64,000 nucleotides of DNA from Proteles cristata cristata (GCA_017311185.1 JAESUZ010002399.1:158766-222765), one strand, 5' to 3'. Shown: positions 32,034-42,562, counted from the stretch's first letter. Translations and numbers: made by a program. Notes: generated from the sequence alone by a model not told the origin.

Positions 32034-32264
32034 GTTTGTTTAAGAAATTTTTTTCCTTAATGTGGTTTATTTTTGAGAGAGAGAGAGAGTGAGACAGCGC
32101 GAGCAGGGGAGGGGCAGAGAGGGAAGGAGACACAGAATCCAAAGCACACTCCAGGCTCTGAGCTCTCAGCACAGAGCCCAATTCAGGGCTTGAACCCACA
32201 AACTGCACGATCATGGCCTGAGGTGAAGTCACACACTTAACCAACTGAGGCACCCAGGAACCCC
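31988..32264 (-). mobile_element. CAN-SINE with a GT microsatellite in its tail
   Basis: AGGAGACAG flanks it at 31,979-31,987 and 32,267-32,275. The duplication position puts the (GT)n run inside the insertion, at the tail end. The head ends 'gaggcacccaggaacccc'. Confidence 0.88.
31997..32030. repeat. (GT)17 microsatellite
   Basis: An uninterrupted GT run at the A-tail end of the antisense SINE at 31,988-32,264. Confidence 0.96.
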
Positions 32265-32275
32265 AGAGGAGACAG

Positions 32276-32519
32276 TTTTATTATAGCATTTTAGTTTGGA
32301 GAAGAATTGCTTTGAATAAGTGTTCAAGATTTAAGCAGAATGAATATCTAGGTATAATGAAGGGATTTGTCCATTTTATAGAAAGCACTAGCAAAGGGCA
32401 TATTTAGAGGATTAAAGCATGGAGGTCAAAGAGTGATTTAGTAAATGAAAGTGAAGGTGGTGGTTGTATACCACTTAAGGAATTTTACTCCCGGCTTTAA
32501 AGAAAGTCAGTCAGTAAAT
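32276..32519. other. Short single-copy stretch
   Basis: Nothing recognised. Confidence 0.35.
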
Positions 32520-32630
32520 TGGAGAACCTGGAGAAAGACTGGTGTGTCCTAATGGAGAGATGTGAGTTTTGGTACCTGCCTCCTTTTTTCTCATGTGTAA
32601 AATGAGGAGGTCAAACTTGGTAATTAGTAG
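32520..32630 (-). mobile_element. Probable MIR fragment, antisense
   Basis: 'tgagttttggtacctgcctc' and 'ttctcatgtgtaaaatgagg' recall the MIR 'cctcatctgtaaaatgggg' block. Confidence 0.5.
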
Positions 32631-32631
32631 C

Positions 32632-32850
32632 CACCATTTTCGCCACAATTGCCATAAGCCAGGCTTTTATGGGCATGATTTCATTTAACCTCCCTTAGAA
32701 GAGCCCTATTATTATTATCTCCCATTATTATCTCCAATTTACAGACAAGGAGGCTGAGGCTCTTAAGAGATTATGTAACTTGGTCTAATGTGGTCCATGT
32801 CCAAAGCCCATATAGTTTCATCCTGTGGGTCTGTCTTTAAGTGGCCTCCT
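32632..32850 (+). mobile_element. MIR SINE
   Basis: 'gcataagccagg'-like start, then 'gatttcatttaacctccc', 'ccaatttacagacaagg' and 'ggctgaggctcttaagag' in MIR order. Confidence 0.7.
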
Positions 32851-33240
32851 GGCTCTAGTAGTCAATGATTCTGAATGAGGGACATTCGAAAATGTTGTGA
32901 TTTGACTTGTCTTTTAAGAATGGGAGATGAAATCTAATCTTCTTGTGTGTGAAAGGAAAAGGAAAATGGAGACAGAGTAGATGTGAGTTATGATACTGAT
33001 GACCTATCTTTCCCCCTAACCGTACTGGGCTAGAATCACTATAGAAATTGGGCAAAAATATACTAAAGGTAATTTCCATGCAGATCTGATGACAACCACA
33101 GCCAATTTCATTTGTCTCTGACCTTTGGATAATCTGAATATTTTGTTCTCCACCCCTCCCCCTACTTCGGGAAGGCTGCTAAAGCAATTTGCAAGGATAC
33201 TGTGGAGGCTTTTATTGAGAGGGGATAGGAATCCGCTTCA
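32851..33240. other. Single-copy stretch
   Basis: No repeat or exon recognised. Confidence 0.4.
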
Positions 33241-33450
33241 AATTTTTTTAGTGTTTAGTTTTTTGAGAGAGAAACAGAGTGTGAGCAGGAAAGAGGTAGA
33301 GAGAGAGGGAGACAGAATCTGAAGCAGGTTCTAGGCTCTAGGCTCTGAGCGGTCAGCACGGAGCCCAACATGAGGCATGAACCCACAAACCACAAGATCA
33401 TGACCTGAGCCAAAGTCTGACCCTTAACCAATTGAGCCACCCAGGTGCCC
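33241..33450 (-). mobile_element. CAN-SINE (type B)
   Basis: Antisense copy with a duplicated 'ctaggctct' unit at 33,332-33,348. Head end CACCCAGGTGCCC. Confidence 0.92.
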
Positions 33451-33769
33451 TGAGAGTTCTTTTTATATGAGTAGAGAAAAACACACAAAAGCCTTCATTT
33501 TTGGTGGTATAGGCAGAAAGAAATGGTGGCCTCTGCCATGCTTCTGACAATCAAATAGAGAATTTTGGAGGTGTTGACACCCATGCTTGAAGCTGTAGAT
33601 GACCCCAGGCAGATATTTTACATTTAAGAAATTAAGCTAAGTTAGACATAATCTAGCACTACAGGAAATTAATAATTGAGTTAAATATGTGGAAAAAAAC
33701 AGTGTAAAACATCCATAAGTTGTGGGGGGAGAGGAATGTTTTTTGTTTGTTTTAAAGGTTATCTATTTA
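33451..33769. other. Single-copy stretch
   Basis: About 320 bp; nothing recognised. Confidence 0.4.
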
Positions 33770-33938
33770 TTAATGTTTATTTATTTTTGAGAGGGAGAGG
33801 GGCACCAAGAGAGAGAGACACAGAATTCAAAGCAGGCTCCAGACTCCAAGCCTGACGCAGGGCTTGAACCCATGAACTGTGAAATCATAACCTGACCTAA
33901 AGGCAGATGCTCAATCGATTGCACCACCCAGGTGCCCC
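33770..33938 (-). mobile_element. CAN-SINE with internal deletion
   Basis: The body is short: the GA tract is reduced and the segment between the tail and 'gcaggctccagactccaagc' is mostly missing. Head end CACCCAGGTGCCCC. Confidence 0.9.
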
Positions 33939-34849
33939 ACCAGGAGTTCACTTTTAAAAGGACAAAGAAAGAATTAGTAAGAGACACTGAAGTCAGGTTC
34001 CATTAAAACCCTGCTGGGATTTCGATTTGGACTGTATGGACTTTGTAGATTAATTTGGGAAGAATCAAGTCTTCACAAGACTATCTGTTTCCATTCAGAT
34101 GCATGGGAGATCTTTCTGCTTGTTTCGTTTTTTCAGTTCATATGAAAGCCTGTACAATATGCCGGGATGAAAAGAAATCGTTATTTGAAAAAGATAAAAG
34201 AATCCTTTCTTGAAAGATAACATTTAGATCTAGCTACTACGCTGCTGACCATAACCAAGAGTAGCTTGGGATATTCTTTATGTTCACTGTAAGATCATCT
34301 CCTGTCTAGGTTTCTTGATTTTACCAGTTGTTAGAGACACACCACTGAAGACAGTATTTGGCCTGGTTACGGGGCCTGAAAAAAATAAGGCCTTGCTAAT
34401 GACAAAACATAACTTGTCTATGCAAATATTATGATAAAGTCCTGCTGCGTGTAGTTGGACCACAGGAGGAAGTTATTATTTTACAAACCTGTGAAGTATG
34501 TTTAACACGCAAAGACTTGTTACACAGTCCCTGAAGAACAGTTGTTTTCGGCCGTTCCATAAATAACTAATGCCAGGAGCAGCTTGGCTATCTCTTTCAG
34601 CTTCTTGTTACAGGAGAGTAAAATGAGTAAGGTCTAGACATTGGTACCTGCTAAGAGAGCTGCCGCATTCAATTCCATTTGGCTTCAAACGGTCTAATTT
34701 TCATGCTTTTAGTGCTTTTGATGTTGTATTTTGAATCTGTCAGTCTCACTGTGTTTTCCATTTCCATATATTTATCTCTTCTGTTTCTAATTGGATTGGT
34801 AGTTCTGGGGAGTACTTACTACCCAGGAAAGCTCATGGAGTCGCAAAGG
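33939..34849. other. 0.9 kb single-copy stretch
   Basis: SINE-free sequence about 2-3 kb upstream of the CpG island. No repeat recognised; conservation would need an alignment. Confidence 0.4.
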
Positions 34850-35005
34850 CAGTAGCCCAGGAGACATGAGAACCATGGTTAGGAAATCCAGGCTCTATTG
34901 CTAGTTACTTGTGTGACTGGACAAGTCATTTAACCTGCGTCTATTTCTCTACCTGTAAAATAGGGGTCATAATCCCCCGTCTTCCCAGCTAGTAAACAAT
35001 TGTGC
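34850..35005 (-). mobile_element. MIR SINE, antisense
   Basis: 'ggctctattgctagttacttg', 'gtgtgactggacaagtc', 'atttaacctgcgtctatttc' and 'ctacctgtaaaataggggtc' follow MIR in antisense order. Confidence 0.75.
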
Positions 35006-35587
35006 AAATGTTCTCTCTAAAATGTCAGGCAGCTGGTGGCGGTAGGGCAGGGAGGGGGTGGTGGTGGTGGTGGTGGTGGTGGTGGTGGTGGAATGTTTTG
35101 TTCCTGGGTAGGAATGCTTGAGGGTTTCCGATGACAAGAAATTAAACAAGGTTTGTTTAGACCTTGAAGAAGTGAGAAAGGAAAGCTAGAAATAGTATGG
35201 ACACACTTGATTTCCTTTTTGGAGATGTAGCTGTTTTTCCGGCCTCATCCTGGGTGTGGTTAACTACAGAAGGGGAAATCTGGTTGGTATGTGATCAAGG
35301 TAGTCAGGACTGTCTGCATTAATGAATCGCTTAAGTGATAAAGGTCTTGAAACATTCAAGTAGTTTCTTGGTATGATAAATATATTTATATCCATACTAT
35401 ACACATATGCATATTCATAGGTATGTATGCATACAAATTCACATATACCAATAAAACCTGATAGCTTCAGGCTCTTTCCTTGTTACCTTGTAAAGTTGGA
35501 GGAACTTCAGTAAACTGAGGACACACTGTTCAGAGATTACCTAGTTGAAGAGGGCTGAGCTAAGTGATTGATAGTGAAGGAAATGGA
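35006..35587. other. Single-copy stretch with GTG repeat
   Basis: It contains the (GTG)n run listed separately and an AT/GTATGC-rich part (35,370-35,450). Nothing coding is recognised. Confidence 0.4.
35057..35091. repeat. (GTG)n trinucleotide microsatellite
   Basis: About 11 to 12 GTG units, G-rich on the + strand. Confidence 0.95.
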
Positions 35588-35600
35588 CCAAGTACGCTTT

Positions 35601-35826
35601 TTTTTTAATGTTTTATTTATTTTTAGGAGAGAGAGAGAGAGAGAGAGAGAGACAGCGTGAGCAGGGGAGGGTCAGAGAGAGAGCGAGACACAGACTCTGA
35701 AATGGGCTCCAAGCTCTGAGCTGGCAGGCAGCACAGAGCCCGACACGGGGCTCGAACCCATGAACCGCGAGATCATGACCCAAGCAAAAGTCGGACACTC
35801 AACCGACTAAGCCACCCAGGCGTCCC
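35601..35826 (-). mobile_element. CAN-SINE (type A) with TSD
   Basis: CCAAGTACGCTTT (35,588-35,600) and CCAAGTACTCTTT (35,827-35,839) differ at one base. On the + strand the tail reads TTTATTTTTAG before the GA tract. It is the last SINE before the 5 kb SINE-free interval around the promoter. Confidence 0.95.
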
Positions 35827-35924
35827 CCAAGTACTCTTTAATTATAAGTTCTTTTTCTTCTTGGTCCAACAGATTGATTTATGTGCTATACTGGGTCTGT
35901 CCTGTCTCTGTGTTTTAATTTCAT

Positions 35925-36060
35925 GACTAGACACTAAATTTGTTGATGGCAGGGATTATCATTCCTTATATTTCATTTGTGTTAATCCTGCTATGGATGA
36001 CAGTGCTCCTTACACTGCAGGCACCCAGTGAATTATATAGCTGGCAAATTATGACTTATT
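35925..36060 (+). mobile_element. L2 3' end fragment
   Basis: 'ttgttgatggcagggattatc' shortens to the L2 'gagggcagggact' block, followed by a degraded 'gcaggcacccagtgaat' end. Confidence 0.55.
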
Positions 36061-36224
36061 TCTGGTATTACAACAAGATCTCATAAAATAAACACGAGAA
36101 ACTCGTTTGAAGTCCAGAACTTTCTAGGTCAGTCTCGAAAAAGGAAGTTCATGACTGCCACAGTAATATTTGTAGGCATATTATATGTAAGTGGGTGTGC
36201 CTGTTGGAAATTGGATGAGTAATC

Positions 36225-36410
36225 CCACTTCAGAATAAGTATGTGGACCCCCAACCACCATGGTGTGACCTGGGATGTTTATTTAAAAATGAAATTTTTC
36301 AGCCCCACTCAGATCCTGAACAGATTATCAGGAGGTTGTAGCTCCAGGCGTCCATACTTTAACAAGCACTCAAGATGATCTGGATGCATGGTAAAGTTCA
36401 AGAATGAGTC
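36225..36410 (+). mobile_element. MER20 DNA transposon
   Basis: Matches MER20 in order: 'gtgacctgggatgtttattt', 'agccccactcagatcctg', 'ttaacaagcactcaagatg', and 'ggtaaagttcaagaatg'. It lies about 0.8 kb upstream of the CpG island. Confidence 0.72.
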
Positions 36411-37019
36411 TAGCCTGTAGGGTGACACACACGCGTAGCTCTACGGGAAGATGGGAAATAGCAAGTGAAATGAAATGTCCATTGCTGGCAGGAAGAGGAA
36501 GTTAGTCCTCCATTATGCATCAGGGAGATGCATATGGAAGAATATTGGTGCTTTTTACTTCTTTTTACTTCTTCCGGTGATATATTCTTGGCAGTCTGTC
36601 ATGGCCCCTTTACAGTTATGGTCTGTCCCTTTTGCAGTCCTGAGACAGTTCATCAGAATTCTATTTTTAACAGCAATTTCTTGAATCTCTAGGGAACGGT
36701 CTTTGTAGGACTGGCTCATGAACTGCGATCATGGCCGGTGACTTTTCCTTATCAGTTGTGGGCTCTTTTGCCATCACACCACGGTGGAAAGGAAAGGCAT
36801 AAAGTGACTCCCCCCCTGCATGCTTGTGGTATTTCATAAGTGGGAGGGAGCGGGGGTCTTAACGCAGTGAGAAGCGAGGGGAAAGGAACCAGGGGCATTG
36901 GCTCAGGCTTGGAGGAGCAGGACGCCTTTAATCAAAGAATAGGATCTCTCTCTGAAGAAAGCGAAGCTAGGTCCAAAGATGAGTATCTTTAAAGGGCACC
37001 TGGAAGATGACCCGAGGGG
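36411..37019. other. Single-copy upstream flank of the promoter
   Basis: Free of recognised repeats. It has a TCF/LEF-like ATCAAAG at about 36,931-36,938 and runs into increasing GC content. It is a plausible proximal regulatory region, but motif matches alone are weak evidence. Confidence 0.4.
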
Positions 37020-37299
37020 AACTTTCATCCTGGGTCTGAGTCCTAGGAAGCGAGCACAGGTGCGGGCGTGGGCGCGTCCCAGAGCTCGATGAAATCAGAT
37101 AGGCTCCAGGGCCTTCCGAAAACACACTTGATAAAGCGGCCAGCCGGCCCGCCCGGCGGCTCGGAAGCCAGAGCGAGAGGCTGAGGCGAGCCAGCAGGGA
37201 GCCGTTAGGCGACACCGCTCGCCCGCAGCGCCCCGCCCTCGTCAAGGGAAGCCCGCTCGGCCCCGCCCCTTCGGCTGACGTCCGGGGCGAGCGGAGGCG

Positions 37300-37595
37300 G
37301 GAGTGTGGGTGGGCCGAGACGTCGGCCGCCCGCGATTCGGCCTGCTCAGCCACACCACCGCGCGCCCCCGCTCCGCCCGCCCCTCCGGGCGCGTCTTTTC
37401 CGGGCTCGCGCCGCGCCGCGCCTCGTCCCGCCTCCGCCGGCCGTCCGGGTGCGCGCGCGCCGCTGCGGCTTTTTCCCCGGCCTCCGTGGCGCGCCCCTCC
37501 TTGCCTCAGCACTAGCGGGCACGCGGTTTTTCCACAGGCTTTCCGGGTGCCAGGCGCCGGCCGGCTGCGAAGACGCCGTGTGGACCGCGTCTCCG
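37300..37595 (+). other. Probable non-coding first exon of an unidentified gene
   Basis: The 3' end is fixed by a consensus donor: exon ...CTCCG, intron GTGAGTAT from 37,596. The 5' end is a guess, since CpG-island promoters start over a range. There is no ATG on the + strand from about 37,092 to 37,703, so the exon would be 5' UTR only and translation would begin in a later exon. I do not recognise the gene. Frames that appear open here need non-ATG starts and read across the donor. Confidence 0.6.
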
Positions 37596-37601
37596 GTGAG
37601 T
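37596..37601 (+). other. Consensus 5' splice donor (GTGAGT)
   Basis: CCG|GTGAGTAT fits the U1-binding consensus (GTGAGT) well and sits at the downstream side of the CpG peak, where first-exon donors usually lie. Confidence 0.65.
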
Positions 37602-37616
37602 ATAGCCCCGGCTGCT

Positions 37617-37632
37617 GGGGTCGGGGTCGGGG
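37617..37632 (+). repeat. Tandem GGGGTC repeat, G-rich
   Basis: Three GGGG runs spaced by TC start 21 bases after the splice donor. It could form a weak or intermolecular G-quadruplex; a fourth close G4 run is missing. Confidence 0.7.
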
Positions 37633-37787
37633 TCCCAGCACCCGCGGCGCACCGTCCCGCACCTGAGCCCCGCGGAGGTGGAGGGGACGTCCCGGTTCCC
37701 GGAATGGGCTCGCTTTCTTTGGGAGCCCGGCCGATCTACCCGCCCGCCTCTCTCCTGGTGCTGGGAAGATCCCCCGGGGTCTCAGTG

Positions 37788-37802
37788 TCTTCTCTCCCGC
37801 AG
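37788..37802 (+). other. Possible 3' splice acceptor
   Basis: TCTTCTCTCCCGCAG is a good pyrimidine-tract acceptor. It would give a 207-bp intron with the donor at 37,596. Such a short intron is possible, but the site may also be chance in pyrimidine-rich DNA. Confidence 0.3.
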
Positions 37803-38060
37803 AAGTCCAGGGTCCTCGAGAGCCCGGCCTCTCTCTCTTCCTTGCTGCCCACCGCCCTCCATCCCCCGAGGGCCAGAAGCATCTTCGGGACCGGGCTACT
37901 GTGCGTTGCCATTACCCTTTCCGAAAGAGCACATCAAGTGGTTGCCAGACCTCCAAACGACCTTTAGGGCACCCCTAGACCTCAACTCCATCTTGTCCCC
38001 TCGAGGTCGCTCTGTCTCCGAGTGCTCTGGGGTCCCTCTGGCCCTAGCAGCATCCGCCCT

Positions 38061-38539
38061 TCGTATTTGAGGGATGCCCTGGCTTCCGATCTCTTCTTAG
38101 CTTCCGTATTTTTAGGTGCGTTAGAAAACGGCCGAATTCTAGCAGAAGCGTGCTCTTATTTTTTCCCTATTCCGTCTACATCCCTGTCCTCACGAATGCC
38201 TTATATTTAGCATCAGCTTCATTCACTTCCTCTTCCTCTCATTTGAGGACCCTACAGAAAGAATTGCGGCTGATGTCTATAGCACATAGAAAAATCCAGG
38301 AGAAGATGATTCATTGCCTAACCCCCATCAAGGGGTTACATATTTTAAACAGGACGTCATATCTTCTCGCACTCCAGCATCTCCTCCTTCAAAGGCATTT
38401 CCCCACCCTCTTGAAATGAATTTTGCTCTAGTCTCTCACCTTAAAAAAAAAAATCAGCCATGGCTCCAAGAAACGACGGTGAGATGGAGAATAAGGGCAA
38501 AATGGCATTTAAAAAATGAATCCCTTTGAAAAAGTAAGC
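38061..38539. other. Intron-like single-copy DNA after the CpG island
   Basis: CpG density falls to background. Donor-like strings (for example ACG|GTGAGA near 38,479) are isolated and do not define an exon. Confidence 0.4.
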
Positions 38540-38660
38540 AGGGTGCTTTACTGGTCAAGTCCTTAATCAATCCCTCAGTTTCTGCATCTACAAAAATGAG
38601 GATGTTGGACTAGAGCACAAATAAGGTTCCTCTAGTGTTTTGATTCTAGGACCTCTAAAT
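38540..38660 (-). mobile_element. MIR fragment, antisense
   Basis: 'ggtcaagtccttaatcaatc' and 'ctcagtttctgcatctac' recall MIR, then 'aaaaatgaggatgttggac'. Confidence 0.6.
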
Positions 38661-39179
38661 TCATGCTTAGTTACATGTTCTTGTGTAACAGAGATTTAAC
38701 CTAATTAAAGTCCCATTTCCTGGTAGTTGCTCATCACTTTAGTTTTTCTTTTATTCTGCCTTTAATACTTTTAACTGTTCTTGATACCTAAGGCTGCATG
38801 CAATGGGAGATTCAGTTACAGGACCATCAATGAGGAAATCAATCAAGCTTTTTATAGCATAAGGCTTCTTGAATTGTAAAATAGCTCTCTTTTTTGATTG
38901 AAGCTACTAAAGTGTAAGACATGTAAGATCCTCTCCACCATTTAGGTGGAGGATGGAACATTAAGCCATTAGCATCCTCGCACCATAGAATAAAGTACCA
39001 TATTGTTCTGATAAGTAATTTGACACTTAAAAAAATCCATGAGAAGGTATACTGCAACAATTAAAAGCTTTTCCCCTAAAATCCCTATTAAAAATTCCTG
39101 ATTCAGATTAACATTTTTGTTTGTGTTTTGGGTACGGATGGGATGGGTGGAGAAATGAGAGTCTTGCCCGATTCAATTT
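38661..39179. other. Intronic single-copy stretch
   Basis: About 520 bp; nothing recognised on either strand. Confidence 0.4.
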
Positions 39180-39300
39180 AAGAGGAGAAATGAATTGGGA
39201 CTCTGGAGAGGCTCTGGATCCAGCCCTAGCTAATTGTATAACCTTGAATAAGTCACTTAACCTCTCTTGGATTTTGCATCTGTAAAAGCCTCTTGATGGT
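39180..39300 (-). mobile_element. MIR fragment, antisense
   Basis: 'ctaattgtataaccttg', 'aataagtcacttaacctctc' and 'ttgcatctgtaaaagcc' match the antisense MIR core. Confidence 0.7.
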
Positions 39301-39689
39301 TGGCAGAGTGAGCCATAGGTCCCCCGATTTGAATTCTTTGTTCTTATACTGATAGACATATGATTATATGATGTAAGTAGCACTAACATTGTGCCCTAAG
39401 TCCTTAGTTTATAACAGTTGTTGAGAATGTTTTTCTCAAACATGTGCATATGCTTGTTCCAATTTATGTGCGCCTAATTCATAATCCATCTTATCAAGCG
39501 AGTTCATATATGTGGAAGTCTATAAATTGGGAGGCATTTTACAAAAGTTGGGTATTGTTAACTTCTTGCGAGTGAAATGTGTGCATAGCACACTTTTAAA
39601 AAAGCATTCATGTCTTATAGAAATTTGAAAGTGAATTTATACTTACTGCCTTGCAACTGTAATTGGCTAGGAACTTTAAAGAATATGCT
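39301..39689. other. Intronic single-copy stretch
   Basis: About 390 bp, AT-rich, nothing recognised. Confidence 0.4.
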
Positions 39690-39930
39690 GGTATCTCATT
39701 CATTCATTTATCACTCATTGAACTTATCTCGTTCCTTCAGCTGTCCCTTATTTTGTGCCAGGCCACCAGGATATGATGGTTAAGAAAACCCTCTTCACAA
39801 GTTTATAGTCTGGAATGGTTGTGGTGGCGCTGTGAAGACATAGATGTATATACAGTTTATATTTATTAACAACAGCATTCAAATCAGGGACATAAAATCC
39901 TGGGGAACTTAAACCTTCATAGGGGAGGAG
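39690..39930 (-). mobile_element. L2 fragment, antisense
   Basis: 'cattcattcatttatcactc' start, 'ttttgtgccaggccaccagg' and 'cacaagtttatagtctgg' match the antisense 3' end of L2. Confidence 0.6.
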
Positions 39931-40792
39931 GAGATGATTGTATTATGGATTCTCTTCCTGGAATTCCTTCCCTCCCCTCTTCCTTGACTTTTAATTCCTG
40001 AGATGTTAGCAAAAATAAAAGCTTTATTTTTCCACTCTTATCACTGGCTGGCATTATAGATTCTTTTCTTTCTTTGTCTTTTAACTGTTCATTTTGAGGT
40101 GGCTATAGATTCTCATACAGTTGTAAGAAATAATAACCTTTTTCTAATTTTCCCCAGTGGTAACATCTGCATAACTGTAGTATGATAACACAACAAAGAA
40201 ATTGAAATAGATACAGTTCATCCACCTGAATCAGAGATCACTGGTTTTACATGCACTCATTTGGGTGTGTGTATTTAGTTCTGTTCAGTGTTATCATATA
40301 GGTAAATTCATTTAACCACCTCCACAGTAAAGATATATTGTAGTTCCATCACCTCAATGATACTTGGTGTTGCCCTTTTATAGCTACAACAGTCTCCCTT
40401 GCTGGCCCCGGGGAAGCAACAAATCTATTTGCCATGCCTATAATTTTGTCATTTCAAGAAACGTATATACATGGAATCAGACAGTATGAGCTATTTTTCA
40501 CTCAGGGTAATTCCCTGGAGATTGATGTAGGGACTCCAGTATCCAGTTCCTTTTCATTGCTGAGTCGTATTCCATGGGGTAGGTGTACCCCAGTCTCACC
40601 ATTCACCAATTGAAGGACATCTGGTTGGTTCCTGGTTTTTTGTTTTTACTTTTTCCTTTTTAACCTATTGTAAATAAAGCTTTTGTGAACAATTGTGTCC
40701 TGCTTTCTGTGTGAACATAAATTTCCATTTCTTTGGGATACTTGCCCAAGAGTGCAGTTGCTGGATGTAAGATAGTTACGTATTCCCTTTTA

Positions 40793-40989
40793 TTGATTTA
40801 TTTATATTTAGAGACAGAACATGCGCAAGCATGAGCGGGAGAGGAGCAGAGGGAGAGGGAGAGAGAGAATCCCAAGCAGGCTTCATGCCCAGCACAGAAC
40901 CTGACATGGGGCTCCATCCCACTACCATGAGATTAAGAGTTTACCCAATCAAGAGTCGGACACTTAACCGACTGAGCCACCCAGGCGCC
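40793..40989 (-). mobile_element. CAN-SINE, older, inside L1M
   Basis: Diverged antisense copy ('gctccatcccactaccatg') ending CACCCAGGCGCC. A younger type A copy inserted immediately to its right. Confidence 0.9.
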
Positions 40990-41005
40990 TGTATGTTTCA
41001 TTTTA

Positions 41006-41237
41006 TTTTTTTTTTATTATTTTTTTAATTTTTTAATGTTTTATTTATTTTTAGGAGAAAGAGAGACAGCGTGAGCAGGGGAGGGTCAGAGAGAGAGGGA
41101 GACACAGACTGAAGCAGGCTCCAGGCTCCGAGCTGGCAGTCAGCACAGAGCCCGACGCGGGGCTCGAACCCACGAACCGCGAGATCATGACCTGAGCGAA
41201 AGTCGGACGCTCAACTGACTAAGCCACCCAGGCGCCC
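41006..41237 (-). mobile_element. CAN-SINE (type A), perfect 17-bp TSD
   Basis: CTGTATGTTTCATTTTA lies at 40,989-41,005 and 41,238-41,254, beginning with the last base of the older SINE. On the + strand it reads a T-rich tract then TTTATTTTTAG before the GA tract. The head is essentially consensus. Confidence 0.97.
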
Positions 41238-41830
41238 CTGTATGTTTCATTTTAAAAGCAACTGCCAAATTGTTTTCTAGAGTGGCACTTTACATTACCA
41301 CCAGCAGCATATGGGTACTCTTCATCCTTGCTAGCATTTGCTGTAGTTACTACTATTTTAGCCATTCTGATTGCTCTCTAGTGATATCTTGTCATAGTTT
41401 TAATTTGCATTTCCCCAGTAGCAAATGATGTTGAATGTCTTTTCACGTGCTGAGTTGCTGTCTCTGAATCCTCTTTGGTGAAATGTATCTTCACATATTT
41501 TGTCCATTTTCTAGGTGGATTTGTTTGTTTCTTTACTGTTGAGTTCTGAAAGTTCTTTATATATTCTAAATACTAGTTCTTTGTTAGGTATGTGGTTTGG
41601 AAATATGTTCTCCAGTCTACATAGATTGTCTTTCATTTGCTTCACAGGGAGTTTCAAAGAACAAAAGTCTTTCATTTTGATGAGGTCTAGTTTATCAATT
41701 TTTCCTTTTGTGGATGGTGTCTTAGGTGTTCAGGGGTCTTGTGCCTTTGTCCCTTAATTTTATTCCTTTCTGGTCTGCATAATATTCAGTATTTCTGTAA
41801 GCAGTGTGAACATTTTTCCTTTTCAGCAAT

Positions 41831-42317
41831 CCTGGAGTTCAAATGCGTTCTGTGAACAAGTTGCCTTGATGGCTTCGAGTGTGAATACATACTCACACAT
41901 GCTCTTGCTATATTAAAATGGCTGCCATCTTTTGTGCCTTGAAAATATAAATTCTGCTTCGACCAGGCTGTGGAGTGTTAAAATTAATATTTTAAAATTA
42001 AAGATATGCTGACGTGCCGAGGCAATTTTTGGTTTCACTTTCTAAATTAAAACTGGGCAAAAGAGTATATATAATTTTTAAATCAGGGTTTCTGGTAGAT
42101 GATCCAAAGAACAAATTCGGGCTCTCATTTAAATGTACTTTAAAAATTCACTTCTATGTTCTGAGTAAGGTCACAAATCATGACCATGTACTTAGGAGGC
42201 TTTTTATACTCACTATTGATTATCAGAATAATTAATGAAAAGACTGTTGAATTTGTATGTCTAGACTGTTACTTTCCTTACGTAGTAGCAATTTAGTGTT
42301 CATTTTGTTTAAAAATT
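41831..42317. other. Intronic single-copy stretch
   Basis: About 490 bp; a 73-codon frame here has no support. Confidence 0.4.
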
Positions 42318-42329
42318 AGCATTAGCTTT

Positions 42330-42562
42330 TTTAAAAAATTTTTAATGTCTTATTTCTGAGAGAGAGAGAGAGAGACAGAGAAAGAGAGAGACAGCGTGAG
42401 CAGGGGAGGGTCAGAGTGAGAGGGAGACACAGAATCTGAAACAGGCTCCAGGCTCTGAGCTGGCTGTCAGCACAGAGCCTGACATGGGGCTCAAACCCAC
42501 GAACCGTGAGATCATGACCTGAACCAAAGTCGGATGCTTAACCAACTGTCACCCAGGCGCCT
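42330..42562 (-). mobile_element. CAN-SINE with 12-bp TSD
   Basis: AGCATTAGCTTT lies at 42,318-42,329 and 42,568-42,579. It mixes type A and type B features: 'gacagcgtgagcaggg' but 'gctggctgtcagcacag'. A base or two is lost in the head ('ccaactgtcacccagg'). Confidence 0.94.

Larger units (their letters stand above)
37020..38060. promoter_or_regulatory. CpG-island promoter
   Basis: A hand count gives about 85 CpG in 37,021-37,620, far above the rest of the window, with GC content clearly raised. The densest part is 37,200-37,600. It has GC boxes (CCCCGCCCC at 37,261-37,269 and several CCGCCC runs at 37,370-37,430), a CRE-like TGACGTCC at 37,276-37,283, and ETS-like TTCCGG cores at about 37,398 and 37,541. 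No TATA box is visible. This is the usual form of a broadly expressed vertebrate promoter. The splice donor at 37,596 indicates transcription to the right; a divergent transcript to the left is possible but has no support here. Confidence 0.9.
40080..41830 (-). mobile_element. Old L1M, split by two SINEs
   Basis: Antisense L1M: 'gagctatttttcactcaggg', 'ttcattgctgagtcgtattcc', 'gggatacttgcccaagagtg', 'ccaaattgttttctagagtg', and 'tttaatttgcatttccccag' in order. The 80-codon frame at 41,515 is antisense L1, not a gene. Right limit approximate. Confidence 0.82.

Noticed and set aside
36967..37967. Long overlapping open frames on both strands (231 and 220 codons) in the CpG island
   Set aside because: They need non-ATG starts, come from high GC content with few stops, have low-complexity Arg/Pro/Ala-rich products, and the + frame reads through a strong splice donor.
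38430..38445. Good donor-like sequence on the - strand (AAG|GTGAGAG)
   Set aside because: It lies outside the CpG peak with no - strand exon or acceptor in support; a chance match is likely.
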